Positions 44,741 to 54,073 of a stretch of 64,000 bases of DNA are shown here, piece after piece (the stretch's first letter is position 1; each line of letters opens with the position of its first letter). The notes under the pieces were generated by a model, which had not been told where the DNA came from, made no database searches, and saw only the letters and a program-made list of their open reading frames with translations. A program made the translations under genes and the position numbers. The stretch comes from Rhizobium sp. AC27/96 (lineage in GTDB: Bacteria; Pseudomonadota; Alphaproteobacteria; Rhizobiales; Rhizobiaceae): NCBI RefSeq assembly GCF_001692325.1, contig NZ_LXKN01000058.1, forward strand, positions 1 to 64,000. Reading direction: 5' to 3'.

Positions 44741-46273
44741 TCAGCCCGATGCCAGGAAATTGAACAGCCTGGTGGCGAAATGGCGCGACGCACCATTCAA
44801 TTTTCCACCAACTGTATCCATCAGGATCCGCACGTCTTCAGGGGTTACCAGGCGCAGGAGGCGGATTGCGAGGATATAGACAATTGCTCCGGCGGAAACG
44901 GCGGTGGCGATCGCCGCTATCCCATCGAGATAGTAGATGCCGACGCCCGCCGCCACAGCGCAAAGAAATGCAGCTAGCATCGTTTTTGCCAAAGCCGTTA
45001 CGGGAACCTCGACCTGGACATATCTCCATGCGGTCCAACCGAGCAGGGTGAAGGTCAGGGTCACAATCGTCGCGCGCCCAAGAGCGGCTCCTTCCAGGCC
45101 CACCCGCGGGACAAGAACGACCAGCAACAATATCGTCAATATACCGCTTATGACCTGCACCCGCAGCAAAAGGCCGCTCCGGCCCGCTGCACTGATTACG
45201 CCCCAGGCAATAACAGACAGACCGGCAAGCCAGACAAAGGCGAGCAGGGTGGCTGCCGCGGGTATTGCGGGCCCAAAGGCGTCGCCAAATATGAGGGGCA
45301 GGAGATCGGGCGTGATGGTGGCGCCACCAAAGCTGATTGGCAGCATGACCAATGCAACGATGCGAATGACGCGGCTATATGCGGCATTAAGCATTTGCCG
45401 ATCGTTTTTTGCATGGGCTTCTGTGAAGTTGACGATCAGTGCGGGTGAAATCTGGAGCATGACCTGTTCGATCAAGCCAGCAAGGCCGAGGGCCGCCGCG
45501 AAGTATCCGATGCTGGTCGGAGATAGAAATACGCCGAGAAACAAGAACTCGATACGCGAGAGAACCAGAATTTCGATAAGATCGCTAAACCAGATATAGC
45601 GGCCATACCGCCGCATTTCAGGGGTCAAAGCCTGATGTAAGGGCTTGGTGCTGCGATCGACATAGCCCCGCAATTTCGACGCCTGGGGCAGATAGCGGGC
45701 GACATATCCGATCAGCGCGCCGGTGGGGCCAAGCAACCAGGCTCCGACGAAAACCAGTGGTATCTGCAAGGCGCCGCCGAGAACAGTCGTACGGGCCGTC
45801 TGTCCGAACTGATTTCTTCCACGTGCAATTGCCGTGGAAAAGACGTGAAATGCATAGCTCAGGAACAAAAAACCGGTGACAATCCAGAACCAGGCATGCC
45901 GCGCATCGCGCTGAACGTAGGTAATTGCCGCAAAGGCCAATATAGCTGCCGTTATCATCCCAACCGAAATCATGAAGCTGCGCAGCGCCGTCCGGACCAG
46001 TGCCTTCCATAATTCGCCGTTCCCCGAAAGATCGCCTGTATTGCGCAGCAAGATCTGCGGTAGACCCATATCCGCCAATGCTGCGGCGGAGGTTGCGATC
46101 CATATTGCATAGGCGACTTTGCCGGAGCCTGCCGGGCCGAGCAGGCGCGCGGCGATGACGCTGCTTGCGAAACCGGCCACCAGCGAGATTGACGTCGCTG
46201 CCAGGCTGATCAGCGAACTTCTCAGAAGATTCGATGCAGATGCACTCATAGGACCCATCTTGAAGCCTGCCAC
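44741..46273 (-). CDS. Wzx-like polysaccharide flippase
   Basis: A protein of about 510 residues with 12 or more hydrophobic segments, in the MOP/Wzx superfamily. The N-terminal repeat (LRSSLISLAATSISLVAGFASSVIAARLLGPAGSGKVAYAI) is characteristic. It would flip lipid-linked oligosaccharides to the periplasm. ATG at 46258 or 46249 is an alternative start. The gene converges with the GumK-like gene, with 5 bp between stops, and is divergent from the ATP-grasp gene. Confidence 0.85.
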   Translation of the reverse strand: MAGFKMGPMSASASNLLRSSLISLAATSISLVAGFASSVIAARLLGPAGSGKVAYAIWIATSAAALADMGLPQILLRNTGDLSGNGELWKALVRTALRSFMISVGMITAAILAFAAITYVQRDARHAWFWIVTGFLFLSYAFHVFSTAIARGRNQFGQTARTTVLGGALQIPLVFVGAWLLGPTGALIGYVARYLPQASKLRGYVDRSTKPLHQALTPEMRRYGRYIWFSDLIEILVLSRIEFLFLGVFLSPTSIGYFAAALGLAGLIEQVMLQISPALIVNFTEAHAKNDRQMLNAAYSRVIRIVALVMLPISFGGATITPDLLPLIFGDAFGPAIPAAATLLAFVWLAGLSVIAWGVISAAGRSGLLLRVQVISGILTILLLVVLVPRVGLEGAALGRATIVTLTFTLLGWTAWRYVQVEVPVTALAKTMLAAFLCAVAAGVGIYYLDGIAAIATAVSAGAIVYILAIRLLRLVTPEDVRILMDTVGGKLNGASRHFATRLFNFLASG

Positions 46274-46332
46274 ATAACCTTGTGTTAAAGGGCGGCTGAT
46301 AATTTTCGCTTGCGCTCAAGTTGAGATTCAAG

Positions 46333-47280
46333 ATGGCTGCCATGACAGATAGAAGCAGTGACCGGGATGGATTTCTCATTCCCGGATATCTGCAGAAGGG
46401 ATTGCGCGAGCGGGCGCACAATCTTCTATGGCGAGTCATGTCGCCGCTACCGGACAGACCCTATTGCGCGCTGAAATACCGTGCGATCCGCGGCAGATTT
46501 CCCAATCTGACATCGCCCCAGACCCTTACCGAGAAGATCCAGGCCAGGAAGCTTTACGACCGCAATCCGCTCTTTCCGCGTTTCGTCGACAAGGCCGAGG
46601 CCAAACTGCTGATCGCCGAAAGAATAGGGAACCAATATGTCATCCCGACGCTTTGGGTCGGCACGGATCTGGCTGCAGTCGATTGGTCTACTATTTCCTT
46701 GCCGGCGGTTGTGAAGCCCACGCATGCGAGCGGGGTAGGGCGGTTTCTTTATGGACAGGCCGATATCGATCAGCTTCTTGAAAGCAATCCTTCGGCCGGT
46801 TGGCTGGCAATCGACCATGCTTCCTACAATAGGGAGTGGGCTTACAGTGAAATCCAACCTCGGATTTTGATTGAAAGCATGCTGCTCGTTGATGGTCGTG
46901 TGCCCTGGGACTATCGGCTATTCACATTCAACGGCAAGGTTTCCCATATCGAGATCGACATACGCGAGAATGGTCGGGGCTATTCCTGCAATTATACGCC
47001 CGATTGGCAAAAGCTTCCGTTCTATGATCGGGACTATCTTGGCCTCTATCCCGGCGATGTCGCGCGGCCACCGCAGCTCGACGAGATGATCCGCATTGCT
47101 GAAGCCGTGGCCCATGATATCGATTTCGTTCGTGTCGATCTCTACGCGTCGGCGGAGTGGGTTCGTGTGGGTGAGTTGACCTTTTACCCGGGCGGAGGTT
47201 TCGAAGCGCTTGAGCCGGAAGATTACGATCTATCGATCGGTCAGAAGTGGCAGCTCGGTTTCGAAATACCAAAGAGATAG
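46333..47280 (+). CDS. TupA-like ATP-grasp protein
   Basis: A protein of about 315 residues of the TupA-like ATP-grasp family often found in surface-polysaccharide clusters. Typical blocks are LTEKIQARKLYDRNPLFPRFVDKAEAK, LPAVVKPTHASG (ATP-binding Lys), and DFVRVDLYAS...GELTFYPGGGF with the metal-binding acidic residues. It would ligate an amino acid or similar group to a sugar. ATG 46333 is chosen over TTG 46321; ATG 46342 is also possible. Confidence 0.8.
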   Translation: MAAMTDRSSDRDGFLIPGYLQKGLRERAHNLLWRVMSPLPDRPYCALKYRAIRGRFPNLTSPQTLTEKIQARKLYDRNPLFPRFVDKAEAKLLIAERIGNQYVIPTLWVGTDLAAVDWSTISLPAVVKPTHASGVGRFLYGQADIDQLLESNPSAGWLAIDHASYNREWAYSEIQPRILIESMLLVDGRVPWDYRLFTFNGKVSHIEIDIRENGRGYSCNYTPDWQKLPFYDRDYLGLYPGDVARPPQLDEMIRIAEAVAHDIDFVRVDLYASAEWVRVGELTFYPGGGFEALEPEDYDLSIGQKWQLGFEIPKR

Positions 47281-47339
47281 GTGGACAAATCACTCTCTCC
47301 GCGTTTGATAGGCCGATCCAATTTCAGGAAAGGTTTTCC

Positions 47340-47828
47340 ATGACGATCGACCAGGACCTCACTCGCATCGCGCTGCAAGAGGAGACGCTGCGCTTCGACG
47401 CCTTCGACCTCTCCACCGCCTGGGTACTCGGCAAATTGCTGCGTGATCTTGCCAGTGAGCGTAATCTGGGCGTCGCCATCGACATTACGCTGCACTCCAT
47501 GCCGGTTTTCTACATCGCCTTGCCCGGATCCACGCCCGACAATTCCAATTGGATACGCCGCAAGCGCAATATGGTGCTGCGCTATTTCCGCAGCAGCTAT
47601 GCCAGTACCTTGCGGCTTGAGCAGCAGGGGAAAACGATCGAGCAGAACGGGCTTTCCAGCTCCGACTACGCCGCATCCGGCGGCAGCTTCCCCATTTTCG
47701 TCAACGGCACCGGCTGCATCGGCGCCGCGACGGTTTCTGGCCTCCCTCAGCGTGAAGACCACAATCTTGTTGTTGAGGCGCTGGCGCTGACGCTCGGCCA
47801 CGAACTTCACAACCTTAGCCTCTCGTAA
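47340..47828 (+). CDS. UPF0303 / heme-degrading-domain (HbpS-like) family protein
   Basis: A 162-residue cytoplasmic protein from ATG 47340 (AGGAAAGG upstream). The pattern LSTAWVLGKLLRDLASERNLGVAIDITLHSMPVFYIALPGSTPDN and the second half (GTGCIGAATVSGLPQREDHNLVVEAL) match the UPF0303/HbpS-like fold. Role in bacteria uncertain; small-molecule or heme-related binding has been proposed for relatives. Confidence 0.8.
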   Translation: MTIDQDLTRIALQEETLRFDAFDLSTAWVLGKLLRDLASERNLGVAIDITLHSMPVFYIALPGSTPDNSNWIRRKRNMVLRYFRSSYASTLRLEQQGKTIEQNGLSSSDYAASGGSFPIFVNGTGCIGAATVSGLPQREDHNLVVEALALTLGHELHNLSLS

Positions 47829-47837
47829 GACAGGTCG

Positions 47838-47872
47838 CAGGCGGCGCCGAGCTTGAGGCGAGGCGCCGCCTG
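47838..47872. terminator. Bidirectional terminator-like hairpin
   Basis: CAGGCGGCGCC (47838-47848) pairs perfectly with GGCGCCGCCTG (47862-47872), lying between two convergent genes ending at 47828 and 47878. No strong T-run, so termination strength is uncertain. Confidence 0.6.
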
Positions 47873-47877
47873 TAGTC

Positions 47878-49134
47878 TCAGATGTCGCCTCCCGCCTCTG
47901 CGATGACCTTGGTCAAGCTGCCGGTCGCCGGGAAGAGGGGAATCAAGCAGGCCTGAAGCGCGTGGTAGATGTCGCCCTTGCCGGGGAATAGCGTGTGAGC
48001 CGGAACGAGATCTTCCGTCAATTCTTCATGCCATCCGCCATTGGTGCGATCGATGAAGGCCTGGCCGATTACGCTCCAAATCTTGCGATAGCTTTCTTCG
48101 TGGAAATCGCTGGGAACGTGCTCATTCAGGTAGTGAGCGGCACCCGCACCCTCGCAGGCCGGCCACCAGAGCTTGTTGCGCTTGGCGGCAACATCGTCCC
48201 AATCGAGAGTGTAGAAAAAGCCGCCTTTTTCATTATCCCAACCGAGAGCCATGGATTGCGAGAAGAGGCCCTTCGCGGCCTCGGGCATCCAGTCATGGCG
48301 TTTTCCGCCCAGTGACCAAAGCTGCAGAATGAGGCGAGCCCACTCTAGCCAATGGCCCGGCGTGGTACCGGATGGGCGGAACATCTCATTGCCGCGATAA
48401 TTCTTGTCGAGCACCCAGTCGGTATTGAAGTGCTCCGCGACCCGCCAGCCGACCGAGCCCGCCGAGCGGCGGATGACCAGATCCGCGATGCTTTCAGCCT
48501 TTTCGAGATAGGACTTGTCCCCCGTCGCCTCGAAAGCGGCCATCAGAGCTTCCGTCAGGTGCATATTGGAATTCTGGCCGCGATAGGTACCTCCATCGAT
48601 CGGCGACCAATCCTGGTTGAACTCCTCGGCAATCGCGCCGTGTTTTTCCTCCCAGAACTTCGTATTCAGAATTTCAGTCACGTCGGCAAGCATGCCGTCC
48701 GCCAGAGGATGGCCGATCGTCTTGGCGGAGGAGGCTGCGAGCAGCACGAATGCATGGCCATAGCCCTGTTTGCTGGAATCGACCGGACCATCATTGTTGA
48801 GCGACCAGACGTACCCGCCATGCTTGGTATCGCGATGGTGGTTCCACAGGTAGTTCATTCCGTGGTCGACAATCTCATTGGCGCCAGGGCGGCCGAGCAG
48901 CGATCCGATGGAGAAGCAATGCACCATGCGGGCGGTCGAATGGATGCCGCGCACCGGATTGGTCGCATCGAGCGGCTTTCCGGCATCGTTCATATCGAAA
49001 AAGCCGCCCTTGGGATTGACGGCGCGATACTGGAAGAAATCAAAAAGGGCGCTCGCTTGATCCAGCAGCCAGCGCCGATGATAGGTGCGCGTGTTCCAGT
49101 TTCCGAGCGTTGCCGGTTCAACCTGTATGTTCAT
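47878..49134 (-). CDS. AGE-family sugar 2-epimerase/isomerase
   Basis: From ATG 49134, set by an AGGAGG site, the protein has 418 residues. It has the (alpha/alpha)6-barrel pattern of N-acylglucosamine 2-epimerases and aldose-ketose isomerases: RGIHSTARMVHCFSIGS (Arg and His of the active site), a GGTYRGQNSNMHLTEALMAAFEAT helix, PGHWLEWARLILQLW, and a C-terminal HALQAC. Substrates of relatives include mannose, sulfoquinovose and cellobiose; which applies here is not decidable. Start 49254 would add an unlikely N-terminus. Confidence 0.82.
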   Translation of the reverse strand: MNIQVEPATLGNWNTRTYHRRWLLDQASALFDFFQYRAVNPKGGFFDMNDAGKPLDATNPVRGIHSTARMVHCFSIGSLLGRPGANEIVDHGMNYLWNHHRDTKHGGYVWSLNNDGPVDSSKQGYGHAFVLLAASSAKTIGHPLADGMLADVTEILNTKFWEEKHGAIAEEFNQDWSPIDGGTYRGQNSNMHLTEALMAAFEATGDKSYLEKAESIADLVIRRSAGSVGWRVAEHFNTDWVLDKNYRGNEMFRPSGTTPGHWLEWARLILQLWSLGGKRHDWMPEAAKGLFSQSMALGWDNEKGGFFYTLDWDDVAAKRNKLWWPACEGAGAAHYLNEHVPSDFHEESYRKIWSVIGQAFIDRTNGGWHEELTEDLVPAHTLFPGKGDIYHALQACLIPLFPATGSLTKVIAEAGGDI

Positions 49135-49335
49135 GCCGTCCTCCTGGGATTCTTTTCCAAAAGCCGTATAGCGCCGCCCGAAAGCGCTGTCATGGCGTAA
49201 TGGATGAAACTGTGTCGCTGTCGCTGCGTTGTCCATGGCCAACTGGCAATTCATGTCGTTTGCATTTTCCCGAAAGGCTACAAACTATAGAAGCGGCGTG
49301 CTTGCGCTGTATCTAACAAGAGCATAGATATGTTG

Positions 49336-49355
49336 ACATAAAGATATCTTTATGT
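49336..49355. promoter_or_regulatory. 20-bp perfect palindrome upstream of metH, probable SahR-type operator
   Basis: ACATAAAGATATCTTTATGT is a perfect palindrome 42 bp before the metH ATG. It matches my recollection of the motif of SahR, an ArsR-family regulator of methionine and S-adenosylmethionine recycling in proteobacteria. Confidence 0.65.
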
Positions 49356-49360
49356 GATCT

Positions 49361-49378
49361 GATTGCGGAGTCGCAATC
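49361..49378 (+). promoter_or_regulatory. Short hairpin in the metH leader
   Basis: GATTGCG (49361-49367) and CGCAATC (49372-49378) form a 7-bp stem with a 4-base loop, between the palindrome and the ribosome site. Confidence 0.4.
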
Positions 49379-49397
49379 AGGCCAGAGGAATTCGCTT

Positions 49398-52300
49398 ATG
49401 TTTGACAATCTTTTTGGTCCCGAGACGACGAAGCGTGATGGCAACGAAATATCTGCGGCCCTGCGAAAAGCGGCGAACGAACGGATTCTCGTGCTGGATG
49501 GCGCCATGGGTACGCAGATCCAGGGTCTCGGCTTCGATGAGGATCAGTTTCGCGGCCACCGCTTTATCGGCTGCGCCTGTCACCAGAAGGGTAACAACGA
49601 CCTTCTTATCCTGACCCAGCCTGATGCGATCGAAGAAATCCACTACCGCTATGCCAAGGCTGGCGCCGATATTCTGGAAACCAACACCTTCTCGTCGACA
49701 AGCATCGCCCAGGCCGACTACGCGATGGAAGGTGCGGTCTATGATCTCAATAAAGAAGGTGCCGAGATCGTGCGTCGCGCCGCGATTCGTGCCGAGCGAG
49801 AAGACGGCAAGCGCCGCTTCGTTGCCGGCGCCATTGGCCCGACCAACCGCACGGCCTCTATCTCCCCTGACGTCAACAATCCCGGTTACCGCGCTGTCAG
49901 CTTTGACGATCTGCGGTTGGCCTATGGCGAGCAGATCGATGGCCTCATCGATGGTGGCGCCGACATCATCCTGATCGAGACGATTTTCGATACGCTCAAC
50001 GCCAAGGCGGCAATCTTTGCCTGTGAGGAGCGCTTCGAGGCCAAAGGCATCCATCTGCCTGTCATGATTTCCGGCACGATCACGGATCTTTCCGGCCGTA
50101 CGCTGTCAGGGCAGACGCCGTCGGCGTTCTGGAATTCCGTGCGTCATGCCAGCCCCTTCACCGTCGGTCTGAATTGCGCGCTTGGTGCCAACGCCATGCG
50201 GCCGCACCTGCAGGAGCTTTCGGCCGCTGCCGATACATTCATCTGCGCCTATCCGAATGCCGGTCTGCCGAACGAATTCGGCCAGTATGACGAGACGCCG
50301 GAGATGATGGCGGCGCAGGTTGAGGAGTTCGCCCGCGAAGGCCTCGTCAATATCGTTGGTGGCTGCTGCGGCTCTACGCCGGAGCACATTGCGGCGATCG
50401 CCGAGGCGGTATCGAAATATCCGCCGCGCCAGCTCGCCGAGCACCGTCCCTTCATGTCGCTTTCCGGTCTCGAGCCATTCGAGCTGACCAAGGATATTCC
50501 CTTCGTCAACGTCGGTGAGCGCACCAACGTCACCGGCTCGGCAAAGTTCCGCAAGCTGATCACCAATGCCGATTATACGGCTGCGCTCGCCGTTGCCCGC
50601 GATCAGGTCGAGAACGGTGCGCAAGTCATCGACATCAACATGGATGAGGGCCTGATCGATTCCGAAAGGGCGATGGTGGAGTTTTTGAACTTGATCGCCG
50701 CCGAACCGGACATCGCCCGCGTTCCCGTCATGATCGACAGCTCGAAATTCTCGATCATTGAGGCTGGCCTGAAATGTGTGCAGGGCAAGCCGATCGTCAA
50801 TTCGATTTCGCTCAAGGAAGGCGAGGAGAATTTTCTCCAACAAGCTCGCCTGATGCGCATGTACGGCGCCGCTGTCGTGGTGATGGCCTTTGACGAACAA
50901 GGTCAGGCGGACAGCTATGAGCGCAAGGTCGAGATCTGCTCGCGTGCCTACAAGCTGTTGACGGAAACGGCGGGGCTGCAGCCCGAAGATATCATCTTCG
51001 ATCCGAATATCTTCGCTGTCGCGACCGGCATCGAGGAACACAACAATTACGGCGTCGACTTCATCGAGGCGACGCGGACGATCCGCAAGACCATGCCGCT
51101 GGTTCATATCTCCGGGGGTGTCTCGAACCTGTCCTTCTCCTTCCGCGGTAATGAGCCGGTTCGCGAAGCGATGCATGCCGTGTTCCTCTACCACGCCATT
51201 CAGGCGGGTATGGACATGGGTATCGTCAATGCTGGTCAGCTCGCCGTTTATGACAATATCGATCCCGAACTGCGTGAAGCCTGCGAGGATGTGGTCCTCA
51301 ACCGCCGGCCGGATGGCACGGAGCGGCTACTTGATATTGCCGAACGCTTCCGCGGTACCGGCAGCAAGGAAGCCAAAACGCAGGATCTTTCCTGGCGCGA
51401 ATGGCCGGTCGCCAAGCGATTGGAGCATGCGCTCGTCAACGGCATTACCGAATACATCGAGGCGGATACCGAAGAGGCGCGTCTAACGGTCGAACGACCC
51501 TTGCATGTTATCGAAGGACCGCTGATGGCCGGCATGAATGTCGTCGGCGATCTGTTCGGCTCGGGTAAGATGTTTCTGCCGCAGGTCGTCAAGTCCGCAC
51601 GCGTCATGAAGCAGGCCGTCGCGGTACTGCTGCCCCACATGGAGGCGGAAAAGCTCGCCAATGGCGACAGCAGCGGACGTCAAGCTGCAGGCAAGGTGCT
51701 GATGGCGACCGTCAAGGGCGATGTGCACGATATCGGCAAGAACATCGTCGGCGTCGTGCTTGCCTGCAACAACTATGAGATCATCGATCTCGGCGTCATG
51801 GTGCCGGCGACGAAGATTCTCGAAACGGCAATTGCCGAGAACGTGGATATTATTGGCCTTTCCGGCCTGATCACGCCTTCGCTGGATGAAATGGTGCATG
51901 TCGCCTCGGAAATGGAGCGGCAAGGCTTTGATATTCCATTGCTGATTGGCGGGGCGACGACCAGTCGCGTGCATACGGCCGTGAAGATCCATCCGCGTTA
52001 CGAAAAGGGGCAGACGGTCTATGTGACCGACGCCAGCCGTGCCGTCGGCGTCGTCTCGGCGTTGCTCTCGCCCGAGGCGAAGCAGGGCTATGTCGATACC
52101 ATCAGGGCAGAATATGCCAAGGTCGCGGCGGCTCACGCCCGCAGCGAGGCGGAGAAGGTGCGTCTGCCGATCGCACGAGCCCGCGAAAATGCCCATAAGG
52201 TCGACTGGACTGGCTACAAGCCGGTCAAGCCGCAGTTCTTTGGCACGAAGATATTTGAGAACTACGACTTGGCAGAGCTTGCCAAGTATATCGACTGGAC

Positions 52301-53174
52301 GCCGTTCTTCCAGACCTGGGAGTTGAAGGGGCGCTTCCCCGCAATCCTTGAAGACGAGAAACAGGGTGAGGCGGCTCGGCAGCTGTACAGCGATGCTCAG
52401 GCGATGCTGGAAAAGATCATCGCAGAAAACTGGTTCCGCCCCCGCGCCGTTATCGGCTTCTGGCCGGCCGGTGCCGTTGGCGACGATATAAGGCTGTTCA
52501 CGGATGAGGGCCGCTCGCAGGAGCTTGCGACGTTCTATACGCTACGCCAGCAGCTGTCGAAGCGTGACGGCCGCCCGAATGTGGCTCTGTCGGACTTCGT
52601 CGCGCCGATCTCGAGCGGTGTAGGCGATTATGTCGGCGGCTTCGTGGTCACGGCCGGTATCGAGGAAGTGGCCATTGCCGAGCGCTTCGAACGCGCCAAT
52701 GATGATTATTCGTCTATCCTGGTGAAGGCGCTTGCCGATCGTTTTGCAGAAGCCTTTGCCGAGCGGATGCACGAGCGGGTGCGGCGTGAATTCTGGGGCT
52801 ATGCCACGGAGGAAAACTTTTCCAGCGAAGAGCTTGTTTCCGAAGCCTATGCCGGTATTCGTCCGGCGCCTGGTTATCCGGCCCAGCCCGATCACACGGA
52901 AAAGGAAACGCTTTTCAAGCTGCTGGATGCTGAAGAGGCTGCTGGCGTCAGGCTTACGGAAAGCTATGCGATGTGGCCCGGATCGTCCGTCTCGGGCATC
53001 TACATCGCCCATCCCGACTCCTACTATTTCGGCGTGGCCAAGGTCGAGCGCGATCAGGTCGAAGACTATGCGAGCCGCAAGAGCATGCCGGTCGAGGAAG
53101 TTGAGCGTTGGCTGGGTCCGGTGCTGAATTATGTGCCGGCCAAGGTCGAGGCGGTGGTCGACGATGCGGCGTAA
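49398..53174 (+). CDS. metH: Cobalamin-dependent methionine synthase
   Basis: A 1258-residue enzyme, full length for the family. It transfers a methyl group from 5-methyltetrahydrofolate via cobalamin to homocysteine. Domain order is homocysteine-binding (about 15-340), pterin-binding (about 370-630), cobalamin cap and binding (about 660-910) and AdoMet-reactivation (about 930-1245). The zinc-binding residues Cys260, Cys323 and Cys324 are present (GLNC and GGCCGS). The cobalamin ligand is His777 in DVHDIGKN. AGAGGA before ATG. It is a single-gene unit with a palindromic operator upstream and a hairpin terminator downstream. Confidence 0.97.
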   Translation: MFDNLFGPETTKRDGNEISAALRKAANERILVLDGAMGTQIQGLGFDEDQFRGHRFIGCACHQKGNNDLLILTQPDAIEEIHYRYAKAGADILETNTFSSTSIAQADYAMEGAVYDLNKEGAEIVRRAAIRAEREDGKRRFVAGAIGPTNRTASISPDVNNPGYRAVSFDDLRLAYGEQIDGLIDGGADIILIETIFDTLNAKAAIFACEERFEAKGIHLPVMISGTITDLSGRTLSGQTPSAFWNSVRHASPFTVGLNCALGANAMRPHLQELSAAADTFICAYPNAGLPNEFGQYDETPEMMAAQVEEFAREGLVNIVGGCCGSTPEHIAAIAEAVSKYPPRQLAEHRPFMSLSGLEPFELTKDIPFVNVGERTNVTGSAKFRKLITNADYTAALAVARDQVENGAQVIDINMDEGLIDSERAMVEFLNLIAAEPDIARVPVMIDSSKFSIIEAGLKCVQGKPIVNSISLKEGEENFLQQARLMRMYGAAVVVMAFDEQGQADSYERKVEICSRAYKLLTETAGLQPEDIIFDPNIFAVATGIEEHNNYGVDFIEATRTIRKTMPLVHISGGVSNLSFSFRGNEPVREAMHAVFLYHAIQAGMDMGIVNAGQLAVYDNIDPELREACEDVVLNRRPDGTERLLDIAERFRGTGSKEAKTQDLSWREWPVAKRLEHALVNGITEYIEADTEEARLTVERPLHVIEGPLMAGMNVVGDLFGSGKMFLPQVVKSARVMKQAVAVLLPHMEAEKLANGDSSGRQAAGKVLMATVKGDVHDIGKNIVGVVLACNNYEIIDLGVMVPATKILETAIAENVDIIGLSGLITPSLDEMVHVASEMERQGFDIPLLIGGATTSRVHTAVKIHPRYEKGQTVYVTDASRAVGVVSALLSPEAKQGYVDTIRAEYAKVAAAHARSEAEKVRLPIARARENAHKVDWTGYKPVKPQFFGTKIFENYDLAELAKYIDWTPFFQTWELKGRFPAILEDEKQGEAARQLYSDAQAMLEKIIAENWFRPRAVIGFWPAGAVGDDIRLFTDEGRSQELATFYTLRQQLSKRDGRPNVALSDFVAPISSGVGDYVGGFVVTAGIEEVAIAERFERANDDYSSILVKALADRFAEAFAERMHERVRREFWGYATEENFSSEELVSEAYAGIRPAPGYPAQPDHTEKETLFKLLDAEEAAGVRLTESYAMWPGSSVSGIYIAHPDSYYFGVAKVERDQVEDYASRKSMPVEEVERWLGPVLNYVPAKVEAVVDDAA

Positions 53175-53230
53175 TAGCGAGTCGCTTCAAGGCCTTGCCG
53201 CGTTTCGCTGAGAGACTGATTCCGTATACC

Positions 53231-53267
53231 GATATCGTCGCAGTTTGATTCATCCTGCGGCGATATC
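53231..53267. terminator. Hairpin between metH and the convergent GntR gene
   Basis: GATATCGTCGCAG (53231-53243) pairs with CTGCGGCGATATC (53255-53267), 13 bp with one G-U pair and an 11-base loop. It can serve both convergent transcripts. Confidence 0.6.
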
Positions 53268-53308
53268 CATTTGATAATGAATGTAAGTTTGCCGCTTGTC
53301 GGATGATG

Positions 53309-54073
53309 TTACGTCGCGCCGATCGTCAGTTCCGCGACGAAATCATAGGCGTCCCCCCGATAGAGAGATCTGGTGAACTCCACGGCCCGGCCCGAGCCGA
53401 GATAGGAAATGCGCTCGATCGAGAGGCCGGCAGCGCCCACGGGAACGCCAAGCAGACCCGCATCGGATTCCTTCATGTTGGTTGCCGATATGCGCTGTAC
53501 CGCCCGCACGGGGCGGACTTGCCGTTTTTCTAGTTCCGCATAGAGCGATGTCGTCACGATCGACGGATCCGGCAGGAACTCACCGGAGACGCTGGCATGT
53601 TCGATAGCCAGCGGTTGGTCATCGGCAATGCGCAGGCGGCTCAGTCGCGACACCTTGGTGTCTGCAGCAAGGCCCAGGATCATCATTTCGTCGGGCGAGG
53701 GTGTGTGGATGCCCTTGTGCAGCCATTCCGAACGCGCGGTCATCCCGCGTCGGGCCATATCTTCGGTGAATGAGGTGAGCTGTGATAGCCGCTGCTCCAC
53801 TTTTGAGACCGGCTTTGCGACGAAGGTGCCGGACCCGTGACGCCGCACGAGAATTCCCTCGGCGACGAGATCGTCAATGGCTTTGCGCACGGTGACGCGG
53901 CTGACGGCTGCAAATTCGGCGATATCGCGTTCGGGCGGCAGAGCGTCGCCGTGCTTCAATCTTCCGACCTTTACGGCATCCTCAAGTGTCCGTCGCAGTT
54001 TGACATAGAGCGGTCCCGTGCCGCCGCCTGACAGGCGTTCCGGCGAGAAGATGGCGCTCAGATCCTCGGTCAT
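53309..54073 (-). CDS. GntR-family regulator with UTRA domain (HutC/NagR subfamily)
   Basis: A 254-residue repressor. Residues 20-90 hold the GntR winged helix (LKHGDALPPERDIAEFAAVSRVTVRKAIDDLVAEGILVRRHGSGTFV) and about 110-250 the UTRA ligand domain (RLSRLRIADDQPLAIEHASVSGEFLPDPS, and a C-terminal FTRSLYRGDAYDFVAEL). NagR-type members sense N-acetylglucosamine-6-phosphate. Its ATG overlaps the stop of the kinase gene (GTGA/ATGA style), so the two are one operon. It probably controls the divergent sugar-uptake operon through the sites at 54998-55138. Confidence 0.88.
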   Translation of the reverse strand: MTEDLSAIFSPERLSGGGTGPLYVKLRRTLEDAVKVGRLKHGDALPPERDIAEFAAVSRVTVRKAIDDLVAEGILVRRHGSGTFVAKPVSKVEQRLSQLTSFTEDMARRGMTARSEWLHKGIHTPSPDEMMILGLAADTKVSRLSRLRIADDQPLAIEHASVSGEFLPDPSIVTTSLYAELEKRQVRPVRAVQRISATNMKESDAGLLGVPVGAAGLSIERISYLGSGRAVEFTRSLYRGDAYDFVAELTIGAT

